Below are positions 1 to 7,735 of a stretch of DNA of 19,180 bases, one piece after another. A program made the position numbers and the translations under genes. Every line of letters begins with the position of its first letter. The stretch's first letter is position 1. The stretch comes from CAYPPG01 sp964412555 (GTDB lineage: Bacteria; Hinthialibacterota; Hinthialibacteria; Hinthialibacterales; Hinthialibacteraceae), in the NCBI GenBank assembly GCA_964412555.1, contig CAYPPG010000099.1:1-19180 (forward strand), written 5' to 3'. The notes beneath the pieces are model-generated. The model searched no databases and was not told where the DNA came from. It saw only the letters and a program-made list of their open reading frames with translations.

Positions 1-53
1 TTTTTACAAATTTCTGCATTTTTTTTCCTCTCGACTTTTTGCCGGTTCGTCAT
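1..53 (-). mobile_element. Outward-facing end of a repeated element (left copy of 53-bp inverted terminal repeat)
   Basis: Positions 1-53 are the exact reverse complement of 19128-19180; the match stops abruptly at position 54. Read outward, the shared sequence begins ATGACGAACCGGC, has a GAGAGG ribosome-binding site, seven A residues, then ATG (19 down to 17) opening a frame that reads MQKFVK before the window ends. The gene running into it here (GH127 remnant) is in a different reading frame from the gene running into the other copy, so the match is not shared protein homology. I infer the end of an insertion sequence whose transposase-like ORF starts about 34 bp from the element tip. The family is not recognisable. 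The exact length may instead reflect an assembly-graph overlap at a genomic repeat. Confidence 0.55.
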
Positions 54-268
54 AGGCTTGGTTGGACCAATCAGAATCGTATTTAGAGAAGGCTTTGCCT
101 TCAAGGACGGTGACTCCTTCTAATAAATCTTTTTCATATCGGGCGTGCAGTTCGCAATCCACGGGCAGCATGACATCCGTGATGCAGGTAGATCGACGGA
201 TTCCAAACAGTATAATAGCGGGTCGCGCATTATAACTGTTTGGTTGTATAATTCTTCTACCATGGGAT
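1..268 (-). pseudogene. Remnant of a GH127 (DUF1680) beta-L-arabinofuranosidase-type gene, truncated at both ends and frameshifted
   Basis: Two minus-strand frames together resemble the C-terminal third of GH127/DUF1680 proteins. The upstream frame (about 268 to 185) reads VIMRDPLLYCLESVDLP, matching the family pattern of a GPLVYCLE-like strand. The downstream frame (about 182 to 40) reads ITDVMLPVDCELHARYEKDL followed by LEGVTVLEGKAF, the usual continuation (LP.DaEL...y..DLLgGVtVl.G). A one-base shift near 180-190 separates the halves. No N-terminal catalytic part exists: the sequence begins directly after the stop codon of the acyltransferase gene at 272. The 3' part is lost where the terminal repeat begins, near residue pair Y-D. 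What is seen is the motifs in two frames; family assignment is by memory of the motif. A sequencing error could explain the shift but not the missing 5' part. Confidence 0.6.
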
Positions 269-271
269 TGG

Positions 272-1453
272 TTATGGTTCCATTTCTTGGTTTTGTTCTT
301 TAACCGATTGAATCCAATTTTGTGTCGTACTGCGCAATCGTTCACAAAGGATCAGGGATAAATTGTATAATACTTTGGTTGCAATGGTGGGCATGTCATT
401 CATGATTTGACGAATGAACGGTTGGGTCAATACTAAAATTTCCAGATCGGTCAATGCAACGACATCGGCGGATCGTTTTTGTTCGCTGAACAGGGCCATT
501 TCACCGAAAATGTCTCCCTTCCCCATGGTTCGCAGCGAAACGACTTTGTTTTCCAAATGCGAGCGGACTTCGACGTTTCCCGAGAGGATCACATACATCT
601 CATTGCCGACATCGCCTTGGCGGATAATCGTATCTCCTGCGCTGCATTGTAGAACAGTTCCGGCGGTTAAAAAGGATTTCAATTCTTCCGAAGAAAGATC
701 CCGCATCAAGGGGACGGAAACATAACTGTATAGACGTTCTCCCAAGAATTTCCAATAATCTTCGAGTTCCATGATTCGCTTGTTGACAAATCCCAAATAA
801 TTTGGAAATTCATAGTTGAACCACTCCGCGCTTTCCGGATTGTTTTCTCTCTTTTCACATAAATCGCAAAACGGCGACCGCACGGTTCGCAAATGGGCGA
901 GGTCTTCCAGGACGAGCACCAAGGGGATGGAATATCCTTCATCGAAATCCATGAAATTTTCTTTATACCGCCGATACCCTAAATATTCGTACAAATGCAG
1001 TAACGATGGAACGCAACGGGTGAAATCGAACTGAATATTTTGATCTCGTAGAAATTCATACGCTGCACGGAGCAAATAGGAAAGAAGATGATCGCCCCTC
1101 CATTCCGGTGCGATGACCAGCTTCGAGGTAAAACTCAATGTTTCAATCGGATACGAAGTGAAGAAACGCTTTAGCGCATATTCCTGCTTCATCTCATCGG
1201 GAATCGGCGCGTTTTTCCCCAGATTGATTCGAATCGACGCGACTACCCCGTAATGAGTTTTTTGAAACAAATGAACCGCCGAATCGTCAAGTGGATCTTT
1301 CAATATCTTTTCACGATGATTCGCAAATTCGGAATTGATCCCCATTTCTTCTTCAAAAATTTTGTAGCGAAGGCGGAAGATTCCCTGACGGTCCTCTTCG
1401 CTTTCGGCAACGAGAATTTCCGGGGAAGGTATATCGATGTCCTTCTGGTTCAT
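272..1453 (-). CDS. FeeM/LuxI-like GNAT N-acyltransferase fused to a C-terminal cyclic-nucleotide-binding domain
   Basis: The protein has 393 residues from the ATG at 1453, which has GGGAGA seven bases upstream; an in-frame ATG at 1495 has no good site. Residues 15-180 are GNAT-like and resemble N-acyl amino acid synthases (FeeM) and acyl-homoserine-lactone synthases: FRLRYKIFEEEMG near the start, DPLDDSAVHLF, then VIAPEWRG and a PSLLHLYEYLGYRRY tail. Residues about 265-375 form a CRP-type cyclic-nucleotide-binding domain. Its phosphate-binding cassette GEMALFSEQKRSADV (317-331) keeps the Gly-Glu, Arg327 and Ser328 expected to hold the cyclic phosphate. There is no helix-turn-helix domain, so it is not a CRP-type regulator. 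Inference: a cytoplasmic acyltransferase controlled by cAMP or cGMP. The acceptor and acyl donor are unknown. Mycobacterial cAMP-controlled lysine acetyltransferases have the opposite domain order. It lies downstream of the TPR gene on the same strand. Confidence 0.75.
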   Translation of the reverse strand: MNQKDIDIPSPEILVAESEEDRQGIFRLRYKIFEEEMGINSEFANHREKILKDPLDDSAVHLFQKTHYGVVASIRINLGKNAPIPDEMKQEYALKRFFTSYPIETLSFTSKLVIAPEWRGDHLLSYLLRAAYEFLRDQNIQFDFTRCVPSLLHLYEYLGYRRYKENFMDFDEGYSIPLVLVLEDLAHLRTVRSPFCDLCEKRENNPESAEWFNYEFPNYLGFVNKRIMELEDYWKFLGERLYSYVSVPLMRDLSSEELKSFLTAGTVLQCSAGDTIIRQGDVGNEMYVILSGNVEVRSHLENKVVSLRTMGKGDIFGEMALFSEQKRSADVVALTDLEILVLTQPFIRQIMNDMPTIATKVLYNLSLILCERLRSTTQNWIQSVKEQNQEMEP

Positions 1454-1566
1454 GGATGGTTCTCCCTTGATTCGGATACTCTTTTCAAATCGCATCTCAG
1501 AATATTAATCGAAATAGTATAGCACATTTCCCGTTTTCGCGCTATTTCCGCGATAGAGTTCAAGCG

Positions 1567-2451
1567 TCAAGGACGCCATGGATCATCTTCTTGTTTTGAA
1601 GGTTCCACTTGGACATGGGGAGATTCTTCTTTCGTGGATGAAGAAAGTGTCGAGTCGAGTTCCCTCGAAGCAGGTTCATGAAAAATTTTTGCGGGACGCC
1701 ATACTTCCTCGTATTCGGCGATCAATTCATGGATGGATTTCTGGATATCTGTTTCGGGTTTTTGATCGATGAGAGACGGTTTATCCCCTTTGATGATCGT
1801 TCCTAAAAATGTGAGTTGAAGATTTTCCGCAAAACCTTGCAATAATAATCGATACTCTTCTTTCGCCTCCGGATGTTGCTCGATATCAAGGTATCGCGAA
1901 GCGACATGGTGAAGTTTCAGGAACGTTTCCCGGTCTTTCGTATCGATTTGTTCAATTTCTCGGGCCGCTTTTTCACAGAGCCGTCGCGCTTCCTCCTGTT
2001 TCCCTACATTGCAATTTACGATAGCAAGCAAATGCACACTCAAATAATGCAATTTGGTATCGATTTCCGGCCATTTTTTAAAAGGTGTATGTTCGATTGT
2101 GTTAACGGCTTGCTGATAGACGCTTTCCGCATGGGGAAAATCTTCCTTTAATTGGTATAACAGACCGATGTGATTGAGACTTTTACAAATTTCAAGATTA
2201 TCGTTTCCAAGCAGGTTGCGTTCCATCGCCAACGATTGTTTGAAAAGCGGCTCCGCTTTTTCATAATCACAAAGTCCCAAATAAAATACACCTAGATTCT
2301 TGACTTGTTGCGCCCGGTAGGCATTGGGTTCCTTATATTTTTCCGTTTCTCGAAGGGCTGCTTGAAAAGAGTGACCGGCATCGGAGTAATGGCCCTCTTT
2401 AAGATGTTGTTTTCCAGCTTTTTCATGTTGGAGCATAACGGGATAACTCAT
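1567..2451 (-). CDS. Tetratricopeptide repeat protein (kinesin-light-chain-like)
   Basis: A 294-residue soluble protein with no signal peptide and AGAGG-type ribosome-binding bases (AAAGAGG) before the ATG. TPR helices are evident at about residues 8-40, 49-82 and 91-124, with less regular repeats to about 210; signatures include YSDAGHSFQAAL, YEKAEPLFKQSLAMERNLLG and PHAESVYQQAV. The second repeat, with a long NLLGNDNLEICKSLNHIG linker, is the kinesin-light-chain type. The C-terminal 60 residues are acidic, Ser-rich and probably disordered, ending DDPWRP. TPR proteins are protein-binding scaffolds; no partner can be named. It lies 113 bp upstream of the acyltransferase-cNMP gene and may be cotranscribed with it. 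Confidence 0.85.
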   Translation of the reverse strand: MSYPVMLQHEKAGKQHLKEGHYSDAGHSFQAALRETEKYKEPNAYRAQQVKNLGVFYLGLCDYEKAEPLFKQSLAMERNLLGNDNLEICKSLNHIGLLYQLKEDFPHAESVYQQAVNTIEHTPFKKWPEIDTKLHYLSVHLLAIVNCNVGKQEEARRLCEKAAREIEQIDTKDRETFLKLHHVASRYLDIEQHPEAKEEYRLLLQGFAENLQLTFLGTIIKGDKPSLIDQKPETDIQKSIHELIAEYEEVWRPAKIFHEPASRELDSTLSSSTKEESPHVQVEPSKQEDDPWRP

Positions 2452-2489
2452 GAAAAAACCTCTTTCTGTTAAGTATAGTATTATTAAGA

Positions 2490-2518
2490 ATTGACATTTC
2501 TCTTTGCTTGTCTGTCAA
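2490..2518 (-). promoter_or_regulatory. Weak candidate promoter upstream of the TPR gene
   Basis: On the minus strand a perfect -35 TTGACA (2518-2513) is followed after 17 bp by GTCAAT (2495-2490), a poor -10 match. It sits in the 149-bp gap between pcrA and the TPR gene, where a promoter would be expected if the two are separate transcripts. No clear terminator was seen after pcrA. Confidence 0.2.
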
Positions 2519-2600
2519 GATTATAGAAGAGTTGCTGGGTATTGGGAGGGATAAGAACAAGAGGAAAAACTTATCGATGACATAAGCAGCCCGAAAAAAA

Positions 2601-4814
2601 TTATACCTTTGTCAACCTTGCAAACTCTTGAATGAGAGTCTTCTTCCCAAAGTTTTGGAAATCCACGGTAATCCGCGCTTTTCCTCCTTCCCCTTCCACC
2701 TCGATGACTACCCCGAAACCGAAGGAACGGTGATTTACCATATCACCGGGCATTAAATCTTCTAAATCAAATTTTTGCGGACATTCCTCCTTTTTGAATG
2801 TCTTTTCAACAGATGGTCCCAATACGCTCCAGGAAATTTTTTCTACGAATTTTGCAGGAATTTCGCGCAGGAAGCGGCTTGGTCTTGTCCATTCCTGCTT
2901 GCCGTATAGACGCCGGGAATCAGCATGAGTCAGATACACTCTATTCTGGCCGCGGGTGATTCCGACATAACAGAGACGCCTTTCCTCTTCTAATGCCTCG
3001 GCCGAGTCAAGTGATTTGAAATGAGGAAACAATCCTTCTTCCATACCCGAGAGAAAAACATAGGGAAATTCCAGCCCTTTTGCGCCATGCAGCGTCATCA
3101 GAATCAACGCATCCGTGTTTTCATCGAGTTGATCGATTTGTGAGATCAAGGCCACTTTTTCTAGAAATGCCTCTAATTTCACGACTGCATCGATTGGAGT
3201 CGTTACATCCGCTTCATAATCCTCCTCGAATTGATCGGCGGCGGAGATGAATTCATTGATATTATCCAATCGGGCTTGGGATTGTGGATCATTATCTTCT
3301 TCCAGCATTTGCTTGTAGCCGGACTCCTGGACAATCGTTTCTACAAGTTGAGAGAGTGAATACTCTTTTGACTTCGAATGCCAATGCTCAAACATGCTGG
3401 CGAAGCGGGCAAACTGATCCCGAGCAGTTCGGTTGATTGACGCTTCTTGCTGCTCATTGCGAATGGCTTTGGCCGCCTTCAAAATCGGGGATTTCATCAA
3501 GGCGGCGTATTCGAACAATTGCTGGACGGATTTCGAACCTAATTTTCGGCGCGGCACGTTGACAATCCGTTGAAATGAAACGGTATCGGCCGGATTGACC
3601 ATCAAACGGCAGTATGCAAGAACGTCTTTGATCTCTTTCCGTTCATAAAATGCGATATTGCCAATCAAGTGATAGGGGATACCACGTTTGATACATTCTT
3701 CTTCGAAAACACGGGACTGGGAGTTGGTTCGATAAAACACAGCGATATGACCGTATGGGGTTTTTTGCTCCTCATGAAGCCGGCTGGCTTCTCCGATGAC
3801 CCACATGGCTTCCGATATTTCATCCGGGAGTTGCACGATCCCGAGTTTTTCGCCTTCTTCCTTCTCGGTCCATAGCGTTTTTTTATGCCTACCTTTATTT
3901 TTAAGGACAAGTTTGCCGGCGGCGGATAAGATATTTTTGGTTGAGCGATAATTTTGTTCCAACCGAACGATTTTGACTCCTGGAAAATCCCTTTCAAATT
4001 CCAGTATATTGCGCAATGTCGCGCCGCGCCAGCGGTAGATAGACTGATCGTCATCCCCCACCGCGCAAATGTTGTTATGCCCTTTGGCCAATTCGCGCAA
4101 AAGAAGATATTGTGGATAGTTGGTATCTTGATACTCATCGACAAGAATGTGCTGAAATCGCTTCTGATAGGTTTCACAGACTTCTGGTTTGTGCAGCATA
4201 AGCCTCACGGCTTCAATAAGCAGATCATCGAAATCCAACGCATTGTTATCCCGCAAGATTTTATAATACACCTTATAAATGCGGGCAACATGGTAATCGT
4301 ATTGATCCCGAATGTTTTCCTCAAATTGTTCCGGCCATTCAAAGCGGTTTTTGGCTTTGGAAATCAGGGAGGAAACCAGAGCGGGCTTTAGCGTTTTTTG
4401 AGAAATATCACAGAGCCCCATCGCCCGTTTGATCGCCGCGCCTTGGTCTGTGGAGTCGTAAATCGTGAAGTTTGGATCGATCCCGATCTGTTTTCCTTCG
4501 TAACGCAGGATTCGAGCGCAAAGTGAATGGAAGGTGCCCAACCACAAACCCCGCAGAGATTTGCCTAATAATCGATCCACACGCTCTTTCATTTCTCCCG
4601 CGGCTTTATTCGTAAACGTCATGGCCAGTACATTCCAGGGAGCCAATCGCAATGCTTCAACCAGATAGGCGATTCGATAGGTGATTACGCGTGTCTTGCC
4701 GCTTCCAGCACCTGCTAGCACCAGCAATGGACCGTCGGTATAAGTCACCGCTTCGAATTGCGGTTGATTCAATTCTTTTTTAAGATGCTGTTCAATTTGG
4801 GTAGAATGATTCAT
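2601..4814 (-). CDS. pcrA: UvrD/PcrA-family ATP-dependent 3'-5' DNA helicase
   Basis: A 737-residue superfamily 1A helicase, normal PcrA length, acting in repair and replication-fork and transcription conflict resolution. From the ATG at 4814: Q-motif NQPQ (16-19), Walker A AGAGSGKT (34-41), TFTNKAA motif Ia, Walker B DEYQDTN (226-232), motif III GDDDQSIYRWRGA (253-265), motif IV EQNYRST, motif V LMTLHGAKGLEF, motif VI YVGITRG. The last 60 residues (DLMPGDMVNHRSFGFGVVIE...) form the Tudor-like domain typical of PcrA/UvrD, used for RNA polymerase contact in known members. The open frame extends 46 codons further upstream, but that extension overlaps the preceding membrane-protein gene and looks unlike a helicase N-terminus. 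The start used lies 16 nt after the stop of that gene; it lacks a strong ribosome-binding site, which suggests translational coupling. Confidence 0.95.
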   Translation of the reverse strand: MNHSTQIEQHLKKELNQPQFEAVTYTDGPLLVLAGAGSGKTRVITYRIAYLVEALRLAPWNVLAMTFTNKAAGEMKERVDRLLGKSLRGLWLGTFHSLCARILRYEGKQIGIDPNFTIYDSTDQGAAIKRAMGLCDISQKTLKPALVSSLISKAKNRFEWPEQFEENIRDQYDYHVARIYKVYYKILRDNNALDFDDLLIEAVRLMLHKPEVCETYQKRFQHILVDEYQDTNYPQYLLLRELAKGHNNICAVGDDDQSIYRWRGATLRNILEFERDFPGVKIVRLEQNYRSTKNILSAAGKLVLKNKGRHKKTLWTEKEEGEKLGIVQLPDEISEAMWVIGEASRLHEEQKTPYGHIAVFYRTNSQSRVFEEECIKRGIPYHLIGNIAFYERKEIKDVLAYCRLMVNPADTVSFQRIVNVPRRKLGSKSVQQLFEYAALMKSPILKAAKAIRNEQQEASINRTARDQFARFASMFEHWHSKSKEYSLSQLVETIVQESGYKQMLEEDNDPQSQARLDNINEFISAADQFEEDYEADVTTPIDAVVKLEAFLEKVALISQIDQLDENTDALILMTLHGAKGLEFPYVFLSGMEEGLFPHFKSLDSAEALEEERRLCYVGITRGQNRVYLTHADSRRLYGKQEWTRPSRFLREIPAKFVEKISWSVLGPSVEKTFKKEECPQKFDLEDLMPGDMVNHRSFGFGVVIEVEGEGGKARITVDFQNFGKKTLIQEFARLTKV

Positions 4815-4830
4815 TATTAAACAAGTAAAA

Positions 4831-5961
4831 TTATGGTGTGAACTTTGTCCGTGAATTACGATACCATTCAATCCCGAAACAAAGAACCGCTGCGACAACA
4901 AATGACCCAATCGAGTCGCCACCGATAAGATAGACAAGTATCGCGCTGCCACCGATCAAGAACTGTGTGCGAGGATCGAACCAAGATTCCAGTTGACGTA
5001 TCCACAAAATGAATAATGTAAGAATGATTGGGAACAAGTAAAAGGCCAGCCGCCATACATCTGCCGCAAATGTCAATTGAATGATACATAGGAAACTATA
5101 AAAGATACAGACTCGCTGCCAACGTCTTGGGACGTTTGGGAACACATGCAAGGCATAAGGCACCAATCCAATCAGTCCGAATTCATAGAACTGAGGAGAA
5201 AACAGCCGATCGACAAATATTGAACAGTCAATCTTTTGAAATTCCGAAAGATAGTAATATAGAGTAGTAGTTTCCGATACAGGCATGATTGCGCTCAGTT
5301 CATCGCCGAGCCCCCCAAGAGCAGTATTCGGAAAATAAACAACACGAACCATTATATAAACAAGCAAAGAAGGAAGAGCAATCCGAATCAATCTGCCGAC
5401 TGCATATCCACTTATTTTTAATCCATAATAATATAAATACCAGCAAGGAATCAGAACCAGCGCCCATTCGCGATTGAAAACCCCCAGCATAACTGCCAGA
5501 GAGAAAAGCGAGTCATTATTTTGGATCACCGCCATTGCTGCCAGCAAGATCAGGATATGAGAACTTGTATCCGTATTGTTTATTGGAAAGTCCCTCAAGA
5601 GATCGGTGATGCCTCCGCTAAGGGATAGAAATAAAGTTCCCATTACCGAGATGTTGGTTGAAAAACCATGTTTTTTTAGAAAAACAAAAAATGTGAAACA
5701 CAGAAGAATTGCGGCAGGAATGGGAACCCACGGTTCTCCGGGTTTGGGAACAATCCCGAGGAAATTGAGCAAGACGGGCATGAACAACCGATAGCCGAAC
5801 GGACGCGGCACTCCATAATACGGATTGATCGAACCAGCGTTCACATATCCCCATTCCGGCGTTTGGCTATGATCGATATTCAGAAAACGCAGGATTAGAA
5901 TGACCGTAATGGCTAGGAATAAGAAGATCACTATATATATTTCGTAGCGGGACGTTTTCAT
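4831..5961 (-). CDS. Polytopic membrane protein, possibly GT-C-fold glycosyltransferase-like; function unknown
   Basis: A 376-residue integral membrane protein with roughly nine to ten hydrophobic segments. The N-terminus MKTSRYEIYIVIFLFLAITV is the first one and is followed by a luminal-type loop with PYYGVPRPFGYRLFMPVL. Other notable loops are NREWALVLIP after the fourth or fifth segment and AADVWRLAFYLFPII near the end. Acidic and Arg-bearing loops next to membrane helices recall GT-C glycosyltransferases and polysaccharide-polymerase-like proteins, but I see no decisive motif and do not assign a reaction. Its ATG overlaps the stop codon of the upstream gene (ATGA) and it is followed 16 nt later by pcrA, so the four genes from 7141 to 2601 look like one operon. 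The pair with the upstream single-pass protein is probably functional; the link to pcrA may be only positional. Confidence 0.75.
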   Translation of the reverse strand: MKTSRYEIYIVIFLFLAITVILILRFLNIDHSQTPEWGYVNAGSINPYYGVPRPFGYRLFMPVLLNFLGIVPKPGEPWVPIPAAILLCFTFFVFLKKHGFSTNISVMGTLFLSLSGGITDLLRDFPINNTDTSSHILILLAAMAVIQNNDSLFSLAVMLGVFNREWALVLIPCWYLYYYGLKISGYAVGRLIRIALPSLLVYIMVRVVYFPNTALGGLGDELSAIMPVSETTTLYYYLSEFQKIDCSIFVDRLFSPQFYEFGLIGLVPYALHVFPNVPRRWQRVCIFYSFLCIIQLTFAADVWRLAFYLFPIILTLFILWIRQLESWFDPRTQFLIGGSAILVYLIGGDSIGSFVVAAVLCFGIEWYRNSRTKFTP

Positions 5962-6596
5962 TGTTCATGCGACCAGAATGGAAGTCCGGGGGCGGAAAAA
6001 ATAGCGATATCGCAAATAAATCCTTTCGATTCGGGAACGAAAGCATCAAATACGATCTCTGTCCTTTCCGGAATAGCCTCCAGATAAGAAAAACAATCGC
6101 GCCAGATCATCCCTCCGGCCGGAATACGGGGACTGATTTTCGTATACGGTGTTCGCCGTGCGGGGGTAAAAATATTCGCACGGTAGACGCTGTCACGCTG
6201 ATTCAATCCCGTGACATAGAAAAAAAATCCATGGGATTCATCTGTGTTCAACCGCGCCCGTTGTGTGATTTCATGTAAATCGAACTTGAGTTGGTTCGCT
6301 TGCAGCACAGGAGTTGCCGTTTTGTATAATCGTAACGCTGCAAGGTCGGAAGACGAATATTGCCCAGCGAAATCCGGAGGCAATTGGATATCGACAAATT
6401 CGAGCGTTTCACTCTCACAAACGGAATTCAATAACTTATGATCCGGTTGATCCAATGCTTGACGGAGAGAAAAAATTTTTTGAGGCGTCGTGTACCAAGC
6501 ACCAAAACAAAAAAGAATAATTAAGGAAAAACAGAGGATTTCTAAAAAAAGACAAAATTTCCGGATCGTTCGCTTATTTTTTTGATTTATAAACAT
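5958..6596 (-). CDS. Single-pass membrane-anchored protein of unknown function
   Basis: 212 residues, with a basic N-terminus (NQKNKRTIRKF) and one hydrophobic helix at about residues 14-34 with no evident cleavage site, then about 175 residues predicted outside the membrane. The exported part is of mixed composition, with a repeated Pro-Arg-Thr patch (FTPARRTPYTKISPRIPAGG) and only two Cys. It has no family motif I recognise; beta-rich content with EFVDIQLPPDF and ERTEIVFDAFVPE patches suggests a jelly-roll or carbohydrate-binding-like fold, which is a guess. GGGAAGAG precedes its ATG. It begins 10 bp inside the flavoprotein gene and ends with ATGA overlap into the polytopic membrane protein, so it is translated together with both. 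Confidence 0.75.
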   Translation of the reverse strand: MFINQKNKRTIRKFCLFLEILCFSLIILFCFGAWYTTPQKIFSLRQALDQPDHKLLNSVCESETLEFVDIQLPPDFAGQYSSSDLAALRLYKTATPVLQANQLKFDLHEITQRARLNTDESHGFFFYVTGLNQRDSVYRANIFTPARRTPYTKISPRIPAGGMIWRDCFSYLEAIPERTEIVFDAFVPESKGFICDIAIFSAPGLPFWSHEQ

Positions 6597-7141
6597 ATTC
6601 TCTTCCCCAGTTCAACACATTCTTCTATCTGCCGTACTTTCTTCACCACTTCTCCTCTTACAGTGACACCGGGGACAATGATCGTTTCAATTAAATTCAC
6701 TTCCAAGTACTGAAAGCATTTTTCGAAAAATGCAATGAGCAGAGAGGCCGTTCCCGGCTTATCTTCCTCAAAAGGAACGACAACTACTGCTTTTTTGTTT
6801 CGGATTTTCGACCGATTTTCGGGGCAATTGAAATACACAAAGCGGTCGATGAACGCTTTCATGAGAGCCGTCGGACCATACCAATAGACAGGTGTTCCAA
6901 AGATAATCACATCGGCTTCGGTAATTTTCGGATACACATCGATCATATCGTCGTTTTTGGCGCATTTCGTACCCTTCCAACAAGCATGGCATCCATCGCA
7001 TTCCCGAATCTGCAATTGATCGAGGGAAAGCGTTTCCGTTGCTGCCCCTTTTGTTTGTGCACCCTCGAGTAACTTTGAAACCAGTATATGGGTATTCCCA
7101 TTTCGGCGTGGACTTCCAACGACACCGAGGATTGTTTTCAT
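6587..7141 (-). CDS. Iron-sulfur flavoprotein (Isf-like), NADPH-dependent FMN reductase family
   Basis: 184 residues with a flavodoxin-like fold that binds FMN. The phosphate-binding loop is GSPRRNGNTH (9-18). Cysteines 48, 51, 54 and 60 form a compact CX2CX2CX5C cluster (ECDGCHACWKGTKC), the arrangement known to hold a 4Fe-4S cluster in Isf proteins. GTPVYWYGPTALMKAFIDR is the conserved FMN-ring segment. It probably passes electrons between ferredoxin-type donors and oxidants such as oxygen or peroxide, or reduces a quinone-like substrate. The ATG at 7141 has AAGGAT seven bases upstream. A longer open frame reaching 7564 runs through the palindromic repeat array and is an artefact. It is the first gene of the four-gene run ending with pcrA; the array lies just upstream of its start and may influence expression. 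Confidence 0.85.
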   Translation of the reverse strand: MKTILGVVGSPRRNGNTHILVSKLLEGAQTKGAATETLSLDQLQIRECDGCHACWKGTKCAKNDDMIDVYPKITEADVIIFGTPVYWYGPTALMKAFIDRFVYFNCPENRSKIRNKKAVVVVPFEEDKPGTASLLIAFFEKCFQYLEVNLIETIIVPGVTVRGEVVKKVRQIEECVELGKRICL

Positions 7142-7213
7142 GAAATGATCCTTATAATTGTTGATTTCTAATAGCAACGATATCGGGAATGGGGTATCTT
7201 CACAAGAGTGATG

Positions 7214-7514
7214 GTCGGAGCGCGGGCATCTTGCCCGCCCGGGTGGTGTAAGAAAAGAACTTTGTACGACATATGTGCGGCCAAGGATGGCCGCGCTCCC
7301 AGTGGGTCGGAGCGCGGGCATCTTGCCCGCCCGGGTGGTGTAAGAAAAGAACTTTGTACGACATATGTGCGGCCAAGGATGGCCGCGCTCCCAGTGGGTC
7401 GGAGCGCGGGCATCTTGCCCGCCCTGGTGGTGTAAGAAAAGAACTTTGTGCGACATATGTGCGGCCAGGGATGGCCGCGCTCCCAGTGGGTCGGAGCGCG
7501 GGCATCTTGCCCGC
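7214..7514 (+). repeat. Tandem array of a 92-bp two-hairpin (REP/BIME-like) element, three units plus a partial fourth
   Basis: Units start at 7214, 7306, 7398 and 7490 (period exactly 92 bp); the fourth ends near 7514. Units 1 and 2 are identical, unit 3 differs at three positions. Each unit carries hairpin A (GCGGGCA-TCT-TGCCCGC; 7222-7238 in unit 1), an AT-richer spacer, and hairpin B (GCGGCCA-AGGA-TGGCCGC; 7277-7294 in unit 1). Unit junctions form a third inverted repeat, CCGCGCTC paired with GAGCGCGG across CCAGTGGGTCG. The layout resembles repetitive extragenic palindrome clusters, which in other bacteria are mobilised by RAYT transposases; no such transposase is in the window. The identity of units 1 and 2 points to recent tandem duplication. 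Confidence 0.9.
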
Positions 7515-7721
7515 ATGGGGAGGATGTAAGTGATGGTTATATGCGAAATGAGGTTGGGAGTCATTTCGTGTGATTTCGTGGTTTTCGTGATTCAGAAGGC
7601 CACCAGTTCTCACAATCGGGAAGTTGATGATAAAATAGATATCAGGTAATGAAGCAATAATAAGCATGCTCTTTTCCAGATGGTTTTTTTGTCTGGAGAA
7701 ATGTCCTAATTGAAGATGAAA

Positions 7722-7735
7722 GATTCTGTAGAATC
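7722..7735. promoter_or_regulatory. Palindrome GATTCTGTAGAATC, candidate operator of the toxin-antitoxin pair
   Basis: Six-base perfect arms around a two-base centre, 19 bp before the antitoxin ATG. It contains TAGAAT (7729-7734), five of six matches to a -10 box; the -35 region is unclear. Toxin-antitoxin operons are commonly repressed by their own antitoxin binding such palindromes, so autoregulation is a reasonable inference, not shown. Confidence 0.4.

Noticed and set aside
4..345. Minus-strand open frame of 113 codons at the left edge as an intact gene
   Set aside because: Its first part overlaps the acyltransferase gene and lies out of the frame that carries GH127 motifs; the motifs are split between two frames, so it is a remnant, not a gene.
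2590..2612. TTGACA and TATAAT-like sequences on the minus strand at the end of pcrA as a promoter
   Set aside because: The two boxes are only about four bases apart.
4815..4952. 46-residue N-terminal extension of PcrA
   Set aside because: It overlaps the upstream membrane-protein gene, does not resemble helicase N-termini, and the family start fits the ATG at 4814.
7214..7514. CRISPR array
   Set aside because: The units are directly adjacent 92-bp copies with no unique spacers, and no cas gene is present.
7142..7564. N-terminal extension of the iron-sulfur flavoprotein gene and other open frames of up to 155 codons
   Set aside because: They translate the 92-bp palindromic array (GARASCPPG-type peptides), rotate frame with each unit, and the flavoprotein has a good start with AAGGAT at 7141.
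7675..7697. Rho-independent terminator with TCCAGA/TCTGGA stem
   Set aside because: The T run is in the loop and not after the stem, and no gene ends nearby.
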